From positions 1 through 12,717 of the forward strand of contig DBTX01000022.1 in assembly GCA_002307275.1 (NCBI GenBank): DNA of 12,717 bases. Reading direction: 5' to 3'. Source of the stretch: Hungateiclostridiaceae bacterium UBA1305 (lineage in GTDB: Bacteria; Bacillota; Clostridia; Acetivibrionales; DTU013). The notes beneath the pieces are model-generated. The model worked only from the letters and a program-made list of their open reading frames with translations, was not told the origin of the DNA and ran no database searches. The translations under genes and the position numbers were made by a program. How positions within the stretch are numbered: the first letter of the stretch is position 1; the number at the start of each line of letters is the position of its first letter. Positions 1 through 6,599 of the stretch are shown piece after piece.

Positions 1-60
1 TTGCATTTTCTTTGTCAACTGAGCATATGTATTTTTATGAATGATTCTCTTAGTTTTCAC

Positions 61-89
61 TTGCAAATCGGATAAATGAGATTTATAAT
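61..89 (+). promoter_or_regulatory. Sigma-A-type promoter of the vor/kor operon
   Basis: A perfect -10 box TATAAT (84-89) lies 17 bases after a 4/6 match to the -35 box, TTGCAA (61-66). Transcription would begin near 96, leaving a leader of about 65 bases before the ferredoxin start at 163. No other feature is visible in bases 1-60. Confidence 0.6.
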
Positions 90-162
90 AGACTAATTGT
101 AAAACGACTTTATTCAGAAGAAAATATATTTCAGATGTGTGCTTTAAAATGTGAGGTGCGAA

Positions 163-369
163 ATGGCGAAGGTTACTTTTAAGGAAGAACTCTGCAAGGG
201 CTGCAAGCTTTGTGTGTCTGTATGCCCTAAAAAAATAGTTGTAATGGATGAAGGAAAGTTGAATCTGAAGGGATTCCATCCGGCAGGGGTGAAGGAAATG
301 GAGAAGTGCATCGGCTGTGGCTTCTGCGCTACCATTTGTCCCGATTGTGTCATAGAAGTAGAGAAGTGA
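163..369 (+). CDS. 2[4Fe-4S] ferredoxin subunit of 2-oxoacid:ferredoxin oxidoreductase (KorD/VorD type)
   Basis: A 68-residue ferredoxin with two CxxCxxCxxxCP clusters: C11, C14, C17, C21 and C49, C52, C55, C59, plus an extra C62. Each set should hold one [4Fe-4S] cluster. The likely role is to pass electrons from the TPP-containing catalytic core to free ferredoxin in the cytoplasm. The ATG at 163 is chosen because GAGGTG (153-158) sits just upstream. An in-frame GTG at 151 lies inside that ribosome site and would add four residues. The gene is first of four co-directional genes, with the alpha subunit beginning 15 bases after its stop. Such a small ferredoxin next to alpha, beta and gamma subunits is the known delta subunit of four-subunit oxidoreductases. 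The family call is secure. Dedication to this enzyme is inferred from position. Confidence 0.9.
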   Translation: MAKVTFKEELCKGCKLCVSVCPKKIVVMDEGKLNLKGFHPAGVKEMEKCIGCGFCATICPDCVIEVEK

Positions 370-384
370 TAGGGGGATCATATA

Positions 385-1440
385 ATGGGTGAGAAAATTC
401 TGATGAAGGGCAACGAGGTAATCGCGGAAGCAGCATTGAGAGCAGGCTGCAAGCATTATTTTGGTTACCCGATAACACCGCAGACCGAGATAGCACATTA
501 TTTTGCCAAGAAAATGCCTCAGTACGGGGGCACTTTTGTGCAGGCAGAAAGCGAAATTGCTGCGATGAACATGGTTTATGGAGCGGCAAGTGCGGGAGCA
601 AGGGCGATGACTTCATCCTCAAGTCCTGGAATCAGCCTGAAACAGGAAGCCATTTCATATACGGCATGCGCCGAACTTCCGGCTGTTGTTGTGAATATTG
701 TCAGGTGCGGACCTGGTCTTGGCGGCATACTGGCGGCACAGTGTGATTATTTCCAGGCGACCAAGGGCGGCGGTCATGGAGACTACAGACTGGTAGTCCT
801 GGCGCCGAGCAGCGTGCAGGAATTGTACGAACTTACTGTTGATGCGTTCAATATAGCTGACAGATACAGAACCATCTGTATGGTCATGGGTGACGGCATG
901 CTGGGTCAGATGATGGAAGCCGTTGAATTCAGAGATACAGAAGAGAAATTTGAAACGGACAAGAGTTGGGCAACCACTGGTTCCGGTATGAAGAGAGAGC
1001 ATAATATAGTGACCTCGATATACATCGAACCGGAAATACTGGAGAAACACAATCTCAAGCTGCAAGCCAAATATGCGGAGATCACGAAAAATGAGACACG
1101 CGTTGAGACCTTCAACTGTGAAGATGCGGACATTATCGTTGCAGCATATGGTACGGTAGCCAGAATAATAAAGAATGTTATTAAAACAGCCGAGAAGGAT
1201 GGAATCAAGGTTGGTCTGATCAGGCCAATAACACTTTGGCCGTTCCCGACAGCTGCTTTTGAGAAATATGCAGAAGTCCCGAAGGCGTTTCTTGCGGTAG
1301 AGATGAGTGCAGGCCAGATGGTTGAGGACGTAAGACTGGCGGTAAACGGAAAGAGGCCGGTACACTTCCATGGAAGAATGGGCGGTATGATTCCTACTCA
1401 GAAGGAAATCCTGCAAAAGATCAAGGAAATTTTGAAGTAA
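385..1440 (+). CDS. vorB: 2-oxoacid:ferredoxin oxidoreductase alpha subunit, VorB type (3-methyl-2-oxobutanoate dehydrogenase)
   Basis: A 351-residue alpha subunit of the oxidoreductase family that oxidatively decarboxylates a 2-oxoacid with CoA to give acyl-CoA, CO2 and reduced ferredoxin. The N-terminal pyrimidine-binding domain shows YPITPQTEI (28-36), the ESE motif (55-57), TSSSSPG (76-82) and RCGPGLGG (107-114). A C-terminal transketolase-like domain follows (about 235-351). Length fits VorB/KorA subunits that lack the fused gamma domain, and a separate gamma gene lies downstream. AGGGGG (371-376) precedes the ATG by 8 bases. Substrate cannot be read with certainty. The sequence resembles proteins named VorB, which favours branched-chain 2-oxoacids (valine, leucine and isoleucine catabolism, or synthesis in the reductive direction), but 2-oxoglutarate (KorA) remains possible. 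Confidence 0.88.
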   Translation: MGEKILMKGNEVIAEAALRAGCKHYFGYPITPQTEIAHYFAKKMPQYGGTFVQAESEIAAMNMVYGAASAGARAMTSSSSPGISLKQEAISYTACAELPAVVVNIVRCGPGLGGILAAQCDYFQATKGGGHGDYRLVVLAPSSVQELYELTVDAFNIADRYRTICMVMGDGMLGQMMEAVEFRDTEEKFETDKSWATTGSGMKREHNIVTSIYIEPEILEKHNLKLQAKYAEITKNETRVETFNCEDADIIVAAYGTVARIIKNVIKTAEKDGIKVGLIRPITLWPFPTAAFEKYAEVPKAFLAVEMSAGQMVEDVRLAVNGKRPVHFHGRMGGMIPTQKEILQKIKEILK

Positions 1441-1452
1441 AGGGGAATGACA

Positions 1453-2199
1453 ATGGCTACAGTATTTAAAAAACCTCATGCTTTAACGGATCTGCCGATG
1501 CACTACTGCCCGGGTTGCACGCATGGAATCGTCCACCGGCTTGTTGCAGAGGTCATAGATGAATTAGGTATTGAAGGCAGTACAGTTGGTGTTTCATCGG
1601 TTGGCTGCTCTTACAACAATTATTTGTATTTCAACTGCGATATGGTGCAGGCAGCGCACGGAAGAGCGCCTGCCGTTGCGACAGGTATAAAGAGGGTACA
1701 CCCTGAAAATGCCGTTTTCACCTATCAGGGTGACGGTGACCTTGCAGCAATAGGTACTGCTGAAATAGTCCACGTTGCTGTCAGAGGTGAGAAAATCACC
1801 ACTATATTTGTAAACAATGCAATTTATGGTATGACATCAGGTCAGATGGCTCCTACGACACTGATAGGGCAGGTTACAACCACTTCTCCGTTCGGCAGGA
1901 AGCCGGAAATACAGGGTTATCCGGTAAATGTCTGCGAAATGCTTTCAACACTTCCGGGAGCTGTTTTCGTTGAAAGAGTTTCCACCCATGATATCAAGAA
2001 TATTAACAATGCAAAAAAGGCTATTAAAAAAGCCTTCCAGGTACAGCTGGCTGGACTTGGCTTCTCAATAGTCGAAGTACTTTCCACCTGTCCTACGAAC
2101 TGGGGACTGGACCCCATCCAATCGCTCAAGTGGATAGAGGAGAAAATGATTCCACAGTATCCTCTTGGCAATTTCAGAGGAAAGGATTTGGAGGTATAA
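1453..2199 (+). CDS. 2-oxoacid:ferredoxin oxidoreductase beta subunit (TPP-binding, KorB/VorA type)
   Basis: A 248-residue beta subunit that binds thiamine pyrophosphate and a proximal [4Fe-4S] cluster. The four probable cluster cysteines are C19 and C22 (CPGC), C52 (GCS) and C213 (STCPT). The TPP/Mg motif is GDGD (93-96), followed by NNAIYGMTSGQ (121-131), and HGR (69-71) lies near the active site. I place the start at the second ATG (1453) because AGGGG (1441-1445) is 7 bases upstream of it but only 1 base from the ATG at 1447. It begins 12 bases after the alpha stop and its own stop is 4 bases before the gamma start, so translation is probably coupled. It should form the catalytic dimer with the alpha subunit. 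Substrate is undetermined, as for alpha. Confidence 0.9.
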   Translation: MATVFKKPHALTDLPMHYCPGCTHGIVHRLVAEVIDELGIEGSTVGVSSVGCSYNNYLYFNCDMVQAAHGRAPAVATGIKRVHPENAVFTYQGDGDLAAIGTAEIVHVAVRGEKITTIFVNNAIYGMTSGQMAPTTLIGQVTTTSPFGRKPEIQGYPVNVCEMLSTLPGAVFVERVSTHDIKNINNAKKAIKKAFQVQLAGLGFSIVEVLSTCPTNWGLDPIQSLKWIEEKMIPQYPLGNFRGKDLEV

Positions 2200-2203
2200 T
2201 GAA

Positions 2204-2737
2204 ATGGCACAGCATGATATGATCTTTTCAGGCTTCGGCGGCCAGGGAATACAGTCTGCAGGCATGTTGATCGCATATGCGGGCATGCTGGAAAATAAAT
2301 TCGTCTCGTTTCTTCCTTCCTATGGACCTGAAATGAGAGGTGGTACATCGAACTGCCATGTCATCGTATCCGATGAAGAGATTGGGTCACCAATCCTGAA
2401 CAGCGCAACTGCCCTTATGGCTATGAACAGGCCGTCACTTGACAAATTTGAGAGCAGTATCGTACCTGGAGGCATTATCCTGGTGGACAGCTCACTGGTC
2501 AACAGAAGCTCAGATAGGAAAGATGTAAAAGTGTTTGAAATACCGGCTTCGAATATTGCTTCTGAAATGGGTAATCTGACCTATGCCAATATCATCATGC
2601 TTGGCAAGCTGCTTTCCGAAACAGGCGTTGTATCATTTGATTTCTTCGAAAAGGCACTGAAGAAGGTGCTTCCGGAGAGAAGACACTATATGATCCCTGA
2701 AGAAATGAAAGCGTTGGAAATTGGAATGAAATATTGA
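2204..2737 (+). CDS. 2-oxoacid:ferredoxin oxidoreductase gamma subunit (KorC/VorC type)
   Basis: A 177-residue gamma subunit of the pyruvate/ketoisovalerate oxidoreductase catalytic domain family. The N-terminal loop GFGGQG (10-15) is typical, as is YGPEMRGGTSNC (40-51). In related enzymes this domain contributes to CoA binding. The start at 2204 is chosen because GGAGGT (2190-2195) is 8 bases upstream and the family begins immediately before the GFGGQG loop. An ATG at 2165 in the same frame would overlap beta by 35 bases and lacks a ribosome site. This is the last gene of the ferredoxin-alpha-beta-gamma operon, and a GC-rich hairpin follows 23 bases after the stop. Nothing is truncated. Confidence 0.9.
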   Translation: MAQHDMIFSGFGGQGIQSAGMLIAYAGMLENKFVSFLPSYGPEMRGGTSNCHVIVSDEEIGSPILNSATALMAMNRPSLDKFESSIVPGGIILVDSSLVNRSSDRKDVKVFEIPASNIASEMGNLTYANIIMLGKLLSETGVVSFDFFEKALKKVLPERRHYMIPEEMKALEIGMKY

Positions 2738-2760
2738 ACTCTATATCAGAATTTTCATGT

Positions 2761-2812
2761 ACTGGCGGTCTCTTGCCCGCCAGTTACGGTTATCGGTTAA
2801 ACGATCCTTTTT
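2761..2812 (+). terminator. Probable terminator region after the vor/kor operon
   Basis: An 8-bp GC-rich stem ACTGGCGG/CCGCCAGT (2761-2768 with 2777-2784) is followed by little T-richness. A second, weaker stem (GG..ATCG with CGAT..CC, 2788-2807) runs into five T residues (2808-2812). Together they probably end the operon, but neither is a textbook terminator. Confidence 0.5.
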
Positions 2813-2862
2813 AGGCGGCACAGAGGCTTGATACATATCGTTATAACATATTCAGGTATAAG

Positions 2863-2895
2863 AAATCCCGGGGGTATTTGCGCCTCCGGGATTTT
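2863..2895. terminator. Strong hairpin between convergent operons, possible bidirectional terminator
   Basis: A 12-bp stem (2863-2874 with 2883-2894, one G-U) encloses an 8-base loop. It has A residues on the left and TTTT on the right, so it can act as a terminator for + transcripts. On the - strand the following sequence is TTTCTTAT, also usable. Confidence 0.65.
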
Positions 2896-2923
2896 AATTA
2901 AGCTATTTGTGAAGCAAATCCGG

Positions 2924-2960
2924 TTAAAATCGGGAGGACTGGATGCCCTCTCGATTTTAA
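2924..2960 (-). terminator. Terminator hairpin of glnN
   Basis: A 14-bp stem (2924-2937 with 2947-2960, one G-U) with a 9-base loop starts 14 bases after the glnN stop. On the - strand its GC-rich part is followed by GATTTTAA. The symmetric A/T flanks suggest it may also stop + transcripts. Confidence 0.7.
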
Positions 2961-2974
2961 TGCAACGAGCTTTA

Positions 2975-5068
2975 TTATACCCTGAACAGCAGGTCGCCGT
3001 AAACAGGCATCGGCCAGTAATCGGAACCGGTGATGGTTTCCATCTCATCGGCGATCTTTCTGAGGTCGCCCATCTTCATGAAGGTGTCATATCTGAAGAA
3101 GTATGCATGATCGTAAGTGCTGCCGTGCATTGAATCCGCTTTTTCGAGCGATGCTTCCAATGTTACGATGCCTTTGCTGAAGGCTGCAAGCAGACCGGAG
3201 GTCTTGCTCAGCAATTCAGCCTGTACTGAGGTATCTGCACTGATGCCGGTTGCTTTGATTGTATTGATTGAATCAGCCAGATCGGAGGTGTAATTGATGA
3301 CAGCAGGGATTATATCGCGTTTTGCCATATCAAGCATGGTCTGAGCTTCAATATTCACAACCTTGATATAATTTTCAAGTGCGATTTCAAATCTGGATTC
3401 CAACTCGGCCCTGGTAAATACACCATGCTTTTCAAATATCCTGACGTTCTTTTCATCTATCAAAGCTTTTGAAGCTTCAACAGTGGACTTTATGTTGGGA
3501 AGGCCGCGTTTTTCAGCTTCGACAAGCCATTCTTCCGAATAGTTGTTTCCATTGAATATGATTCTGCTGTGATTTGTAACGATTTCCTTCATGATCTTCT
3601 GAACTTCTGTATTGAAATCAGATGCTTTTTCAAGTTTGTCAGCGAACTGTGAAAGTATTTCTGCAACGATCGTGTTCAATGTATAGTTCGGTCTTGCAAT
3701 GGAAGCTGAAGATGCAACCATTCTGAACTCGAATTTGTTACCGGTGAATGCGAAAGGGGAGGTCCTGTTTCTGTCTGTTGTATCCTTCGGGAGTGCAGGC
3801 AGGGTTGTGACGCCGATCGTTAATTCTCCGCCCTGCTTGGAGCTCTTCAGCCCGCCATTGGTGATCTGGTGAAGGATATCTGTCAATTGATCTCCAAGGA
3901 ATATGGAAATGATAGCCGGAGGAGCTTCATTTGCACCAAGGCGGTGGTCATTTCCAGGGTTTGCAGCAGAGCATCTCAGCAGTTCTGCATATTCATCTAC
4001 AGCTTTGATGATGGCACAGAGGAATACGAGGAACTGAACATTTTCGTGGGGTGTCTTGCCTGGTTCAAGAAGATTCATACCGTCATTCGTGCTCATGGAC
4101 CAGTTGTTGTGCTTTCCTGAACCGTTAACTCCTGCAAACGGTTTTTCATGAAGAAGACATACGAGTCCATGTCTGAGAGCGACTTTCTTCAACGTATCCA
4201 TTACGATCTGGTTGTGGTCGGTGGCAATATTGGTGGTGCTGAATATCGGTGCAATTTCGTGCTGAGCCGGTGCAACTTCGTTATGCTGGGTTTTTGCTGC
4301 AACGCCCAGCTTCCAGCATTCTTCATTGAATTCCTTCATGAACGTCTGGATTCTTTCCTTCAGAGATCCAAAATACTGGTCTTCAAGTTCCTGACCTTTT
4401 GGAGCCGGAGCGCCAAACAGTGTTCTGCCGGTGTAGATAAGATCCTTGCGCTGGTCGTAGAGTTTTTTGTCTACGAGGAAGTATTCCTGCTCCGGTCCGA
4501 CAGTTGTGATAACCATTGAGGATGTAGTATTTCCAAATAATTTTAATATACGGACTGCCTGTTTTGAAAGTGCTTGCATTGAGCGGAGCAACGGAGTCTT
4601 ACTATCCAGTGCTTCACCGGTGTAGGAGCAGAAAGCTGTAGGAATATAAAGTATTCCTTCCTTGTAGAATGCAGGTGAGGTGCAGTCCCATGCGGTATAG
4701 CCTCTTGCTTCAAATGTAGCCCTGAGACCGCCTGAGGGGAAAGAGGAAGCATCAGGTTCGCCCTTGATTAGTTCCTTGCCTGAGAACTCCATGATGACTT
4801 TGCCGTCGCTGGTCGGGCTGATAAAGGAATCATGCTTTTCTGCAGTAATTCCGGTCATTGGCTGGAACCAATGCGTGTAATGTGTAGCACCCTTTTCGAT
4901 AGCCCATTCCTTCATCACATTTGCTACTACTTCAGCTACATTCGGATCAAGCGCCAAACCTTCGTCTATGGTCTTTTTTATCGACTTGTAAGTGGCTTTT
5001 GGCAGACGCTCCTTCATAACTGCATCATTAAACACGTTGGAACCAAAAAGTTCTGTAATATTGCTCAT
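2975..5068 (-). CDS. glnN: Glutamine synthetase type III (GlnN)
   Basis: A full-length 697-residue type III glutamine synthetase, which makes glutamine from glutamate, ammonia and ATP in the cytoplasm. The N-terminal region has the GSIII-specific THWFQPMTG (65-73) and PSGGLRATFEARGYTAWD (111-128). Catalytic motifs follow: GPEQEYF (191-197), QHNEVAPAQHEIAP (261-274), HEKPFAGVNGSGKHNNWS (307-324), NDHRLGANEAPP (373-384) and NRTSPFAFTGNKFEFRM (434-450), which carry the metal and substrate ligands of the family. The long C-terminal helical region (about 470-697) is also typical of GSIII. AAAGGTGA (5074-5081 in + coordinates) lies 5 bases before the ATG. The gene is convergent with the vor operon. 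Its leader has palindromes and a terminator-like hairpin, hinting at nitrogen-dependent control. No defect is visible. Confidence 0.98.
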   Translation of the reverse strand: MSNITELFGSNVFNDAVMKERLPKATYKSIKKTIDEGLALDPNVAEVVANVMKEWAIEKGATHYTHWFQPMTGITAEKHDSFISPTSDGKVIMEFSGKELIKGEPDASSFPSGGLRATFEARGYTAWDCTSPAFYKEGILYIPTAFCSYTGEALDSKTPLLRSMQALSKQAVRILKLFGNTTSSMVITTVGPEQEYFLVDKKLYDQRKDLIYTGRTLFGAPAPKGQELEDQYFGSLKERIQTFMKEFNEECWKLGVAAKTQHNEVAPAQHEIAPIFSTTNIATDHNQIVMDTLKKVALRHGLVCLLHEKPFAGVNGSGKHNNWSMSTNDGMNLLEPGKTPHENVQFLVFLCAIIKAVDEYAELLRCSAANPGNDHRLGANEAPPAIISIFLGDQLTDILHQITNGGLKSSKQGGELTIGVTTLPALPKDTTDRNRTSPFAFTGNKFEFRMVASSASIARPNYTLNTIVAEILSQFADKLEKASDFNTEVQKIMKEIVTNHSRIIFNGNNYSEEWLVEAEKRGLPNIKSTVEASKALIDEKNVRIFEKHGVFTRAELESRFEIALENYIKVVNIEAQTMLDMAKRDIIPAVINYTSDLADSINTIKATGISADTSVQAELLSKTSGLLAAFSKGIVTLEASLEKADSMHGSTYDHAYFFRYDTFMKMGDLRKIADEMETITGSDYWPMPVYGDLLFRV

Positions 5069-5118
5069 TTAAATCACCTTTCCTTATCATAATTTTATTA
5101 TTCCGTATTTGAACAAAT

Positions 5119-5152
5119 AAAAAAGGCGCATCAAAAAAACTTGAAACGCCTT
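5119..5152 (-). terminator. Terminator-like hairpin in the region upstream of glnN
   Basis: On the - strand AAGGCG (5147-5152) pairs with CGCCTT (5123-5128). Inside is a second TCAA/TTGA stem, and the hairpin runs into six T residues (5119-5124) and ATTTG. It is oriented to stop transcription about 50 bases before the glnN start. It may end the ymaF transcript or attenuate glnN. Confidence 0.65.
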
Positions 5153-5167
5153 CGTTCACCTTATTAC

Positions 5168-5201
5168 CCATTATAATAATGGTTTTACAGTAAAAATGCA
5201 A
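5168..5201 (-). promoter_or_regulatory. Putative glnN promoter with two adjacent palindromes
   Basis: On the - strand TTGCAT (5196-5201) is 17 bases from TATTAT (5173-5178), with an overlapping TATAAT (5170-5175). Two perfect odd-length palindromes cover it: CCATTATAATAATGG (5168-5182) and TTTTACAGTAAAA (5183-5195), centres 14 bases apart. The promoter is moderate and the operator reading is inference. Confidence 0.45.
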
Positions 5202-5242
5202 GATGTAAATTAATAAAATTCAAAAAAGTTTTCAGGAACAGC

Positions 5243-5270
5243 TCAAGGAGAGCCACAACGCTCTTTTTGA
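5243..5270 (+). other. Stem-loop between ymaF and glnN
   Basis: An 11-bp stem (5243-5253 with 5260-5270) with hexaloop CACAAC. Two pairs are G-U when read on the + strand but A-C mismatches on the - strand, so the structure is better formed in a + transcript. No + strand gene or convincing promoter precedes it. Confidence 0.4.
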
Positions 5271-5295
5271 AATTATTTCTCGGGATGACAGCTTC

Positions 5296-5616
5296 TTAGC
5301 GGCCGAAACTGACAGCTTGCTTTGATGAATAATAAGATATGTCCTCAAAGGTATAACCCTTGAACTCATGTTCATGCAGGTTGTTGCATTCAAGGAGGCC
5401 TTCCATTCTGTGAATATGCCCGTTATCAGTCTTTACAGGCATGCCTGTGATTCCGCTGAAATAGTGTGTATGGTTATCATAAGAGGAAACACCATAAAAA
5501 AAATGAAAATGAAAACTGCCAACCCCGATCATATTTCCGGCATAGCCGATCAATCTATGACAGTGGCCTTTCACACTCTGGCATTCAAATTTGTATTTGT
5601 GCAAGTGAAACCTCAT
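5296..5616 (-). CDS. YmaF-family histidine-rich small protein
   Basis: A 106-residue protein resembling the YmaF family of Firmicutes, which has no established function. Six H-x-H motifs occur at residues 4-6, 18-20, 36-38, 49-51, 67-69 and 81-83, spaced 13-18 residues. Glycine-rich and aromatic segments between them (for example YFSGITGMP, 52-60) suggest a repeated short beta-hairpin unit. The HxH pairs could bind metal, but that is inference. There is no signal peptide or membrane segment. The start at 5616 is set by AAAAGGAGG ending 5 bases upstream on the - strand. The ATG at 5640 lies before this ribosome site. The gene is divergent from rubrerythrin and lies upstream of glnN on the same strand, separated by 227 bases that contain a terminator-like hairpin. 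Confidence 0.8.
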   Translation of the reverse strand: MRFHLHKYKFECQSVKGHCHRLIGYAGNMIGVGSFHFHFFYGVSSYDNHTHYFSGITGMPVKTDNGHIHRMEGLLECNNLHEHEFKGYTFEDISYYSSKQAVSFGR

Positions 5617-5665
5617 ACAAACCTCCTTTTGAATTTTCAACTATATTTTGCACAATAACGGCATT

Positions 5666-5679
5666 TATTATAGATAATA
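5666..5679 (-). promoter_or_regulatory. Putative -10 box of ymaF within an inverted repeat
   Basis: On the - strand TATAAT (5667-5672) would place the start near 5660, about 44 bases before the ATG. No good -35 is present. The box lies in the inverted repeat TATTAT-AG-ATAATA (5666-5679), which could be an operator or simply AT-rich chance. Confidence 0.3.
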
Positions 5680-5761
5680 CATAAGTGATGTGATGTTTTT
5701 TTTGTATTGGGAGTTTCCGAGCGGACCTTACCTATTAAATATTTTGTGAATTTTGAATTGA

Positions 5762-5791
5762 TTGTTAATATTAACAAAGTTGTGGTAATAA
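5762..5791 (+). promoter_or_regulatory. Rubrerythrin promoter and overlapping 16-bp palindromic operator
   Basis: TTGTTAATATTAACAA (5762-5777) is a perfect palindrome. It contains a plausible -35 (TTGTTA, 5762-5767), 18 bases before TAATAA (5786-5791), which is preceded by the extended -10 element TGG. A repressor bound here would block the polymerase. The half-site TTGTTAA is that of the redox repressor Rex, but Rex sites normally have four, not two, central bases. Confidence 0.5.
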
Positions 5792-5829
5792 TATTTCTGT
5801 GAAATAAAGGAATTAAGAAGGAGGTAATC

Positions 5830-6423
5830 ATGAACAGTCTGAAAGGAACTAAAACCCTTGAGAATCTTATGAAATCATTTGCAGGTGAGTCCCAGGCGAG
5901 GAACAGGTACACCTACTATGCTTCTATTGCGAGTAAGGAAGGCTACAAGCAGATTGAAGCGATTTTTACCGAAACGGCAGATAATGAAAAGGAACATGCC
6001 AAGAGGTTCTTCAAGCTTGCGCTGGAAGGCATGGGCGGCGAAATTCCCGCTGATATTGATATAGCTGCAACTTATCCTTTAGCTATGGGAACCACTGCTG
6101 ATAATTTGAAATATGCCGCTGCAGGTGAAAATGAAGAATGGACAGCCTTATATCCTGAGTTTGCCAGGGTGGCCGAGTCCGAAGGATTTCCGGAGGTTGC
6201 GGCAGCATATAAAATGATATTAAAGGTAGAACAGCGTCATGAGGCAAGGTACCTCAAACTTGCCGCAAATATTGCAGGGGGGACGGTTTTCAAAAAAGAC
6301 GAATCTGTCTTCTGGATCTGCCGAAACTGCGGTTATGTACACGAAGGCTTGAGTGCTCCAGAAAAATGCCCGGCTTGTCTGCATCCCCAAGGTTACTTCG
6401 AAGTATTCAAAGAGAACTATTAA
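5830..6423 (+). CDS. rbr: Rubrerythrin
   Basis: A 197-residue rubrerythrin, a non-haem iron peroxidase that reduces hydrogen peroxide with electrons from rubredoxin or NADH-linked partners and protects anaerobes from oxygen. The ferritin-like domain (about 1-150) holds the diiron ligands by family alignment: E20, E53, H56, E100, E103, E134 and H137. A C-terminal rubredoxin domain (about 157-195) has C164xxC167 and C180PAC183 for one iron. This is the usual length and order. AAGGAGG (5818-5824) is 5 bases before the ATG. The gene is a single transcription unit between its own promoter and a strong terminator. The palindrome over the promoter suggests redox- or peroxide-dependent repression, though the regulator is not identified. 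Confidence 0.97.
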   Translation: MNSLKGTKTLENLMKSFAGESQARNRYTYYASIASKEGYKQIEAIFTETADNEKEHAKRFFKLALEGMGGEIPADIDIAATYPLAMGTTADNLKYAAAGENEEWTALYPEFARVAESEGFPEVAAAYKMILKVEQRHEARYLKLAANIAGGTVFKKDESVFWICRNCGYVHEGLSAPEKCPACLHPQGYFEVFKENY

Positions 6424-6449
6424 TAATGGACTTTATATCTTCTTAACGT

Positions 6450-6483
6450 AGACAGGATGCCTAATGCGGGTATCCTGTCTTTT
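6450..6483 (+). terminator. Rubrerythrin intrinsic terminator
   Basis: A 12-bp stem (6450-6461 with 6469-6480, one G-U) with a 7-base loop runs into TTTT (6480-6483). It begins 27 bases after the rubrerythrin stop. Confidence 0.88.
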
Positions 6484-6508
6484 CTGTAATTGTAGTCTGA
6501 ACCCGAAT

Positions 6509-6537
6509 TTGACAGGGTGACATAAATCATAAAAAAT
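6509..6537 (+). promoter_or_regulatory. Possible capA promoter
   Basis: A perfect -35 TTGACA (6509-6514) is followed after 17 bases only by AAAAAT (6532-6537, 4/6). A better -10, TATGAT (6540-6545), is at a 25-base spacing. The promoter call is weak. Confidence 0.3.
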
Positions 6538-6599
6538 GATATGATGTTTTATTGTAACAAGTTGAGTTGAGTTTAAAATACTGATAAGGGAGTCATTTT

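Noticed and set aside
655..1479. A 274-codon - strand reading frame
   Set aside because: It lies opposite the alpha subunit gene, is rich in Cys, His and Arg, has no ribosome site and matches no family. It is a shadow of vorB.
2828..3133. A 101-codon + strand reading frame
   Set aside because: It covers the intergenic hairpins and runs into the 3' end of glnN on the other strand; there is no ribosome site.
5069..5295. An ANTAR-binding RNA or glutamine riboswitch ahead of glnN
   Set aside because: The hexaloops seen do not have the A1/G4 pattern of ANTAR targets, and I could not recognise a glutamine riboswitch core. Only a plain terminator-like hairpin is supported.
5368..5658. A 96-codon + strand reading frame
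   Set aside because: It is opposite the YmaF-like gene, which has the clear ribosome site and family pattern.
5762..5777. A canonical Rex site
   Set aside because: The two TTGTTAA arms are separated by 2 bases rather than the usual 4, so I report only a palindrome with Rex-like arms.
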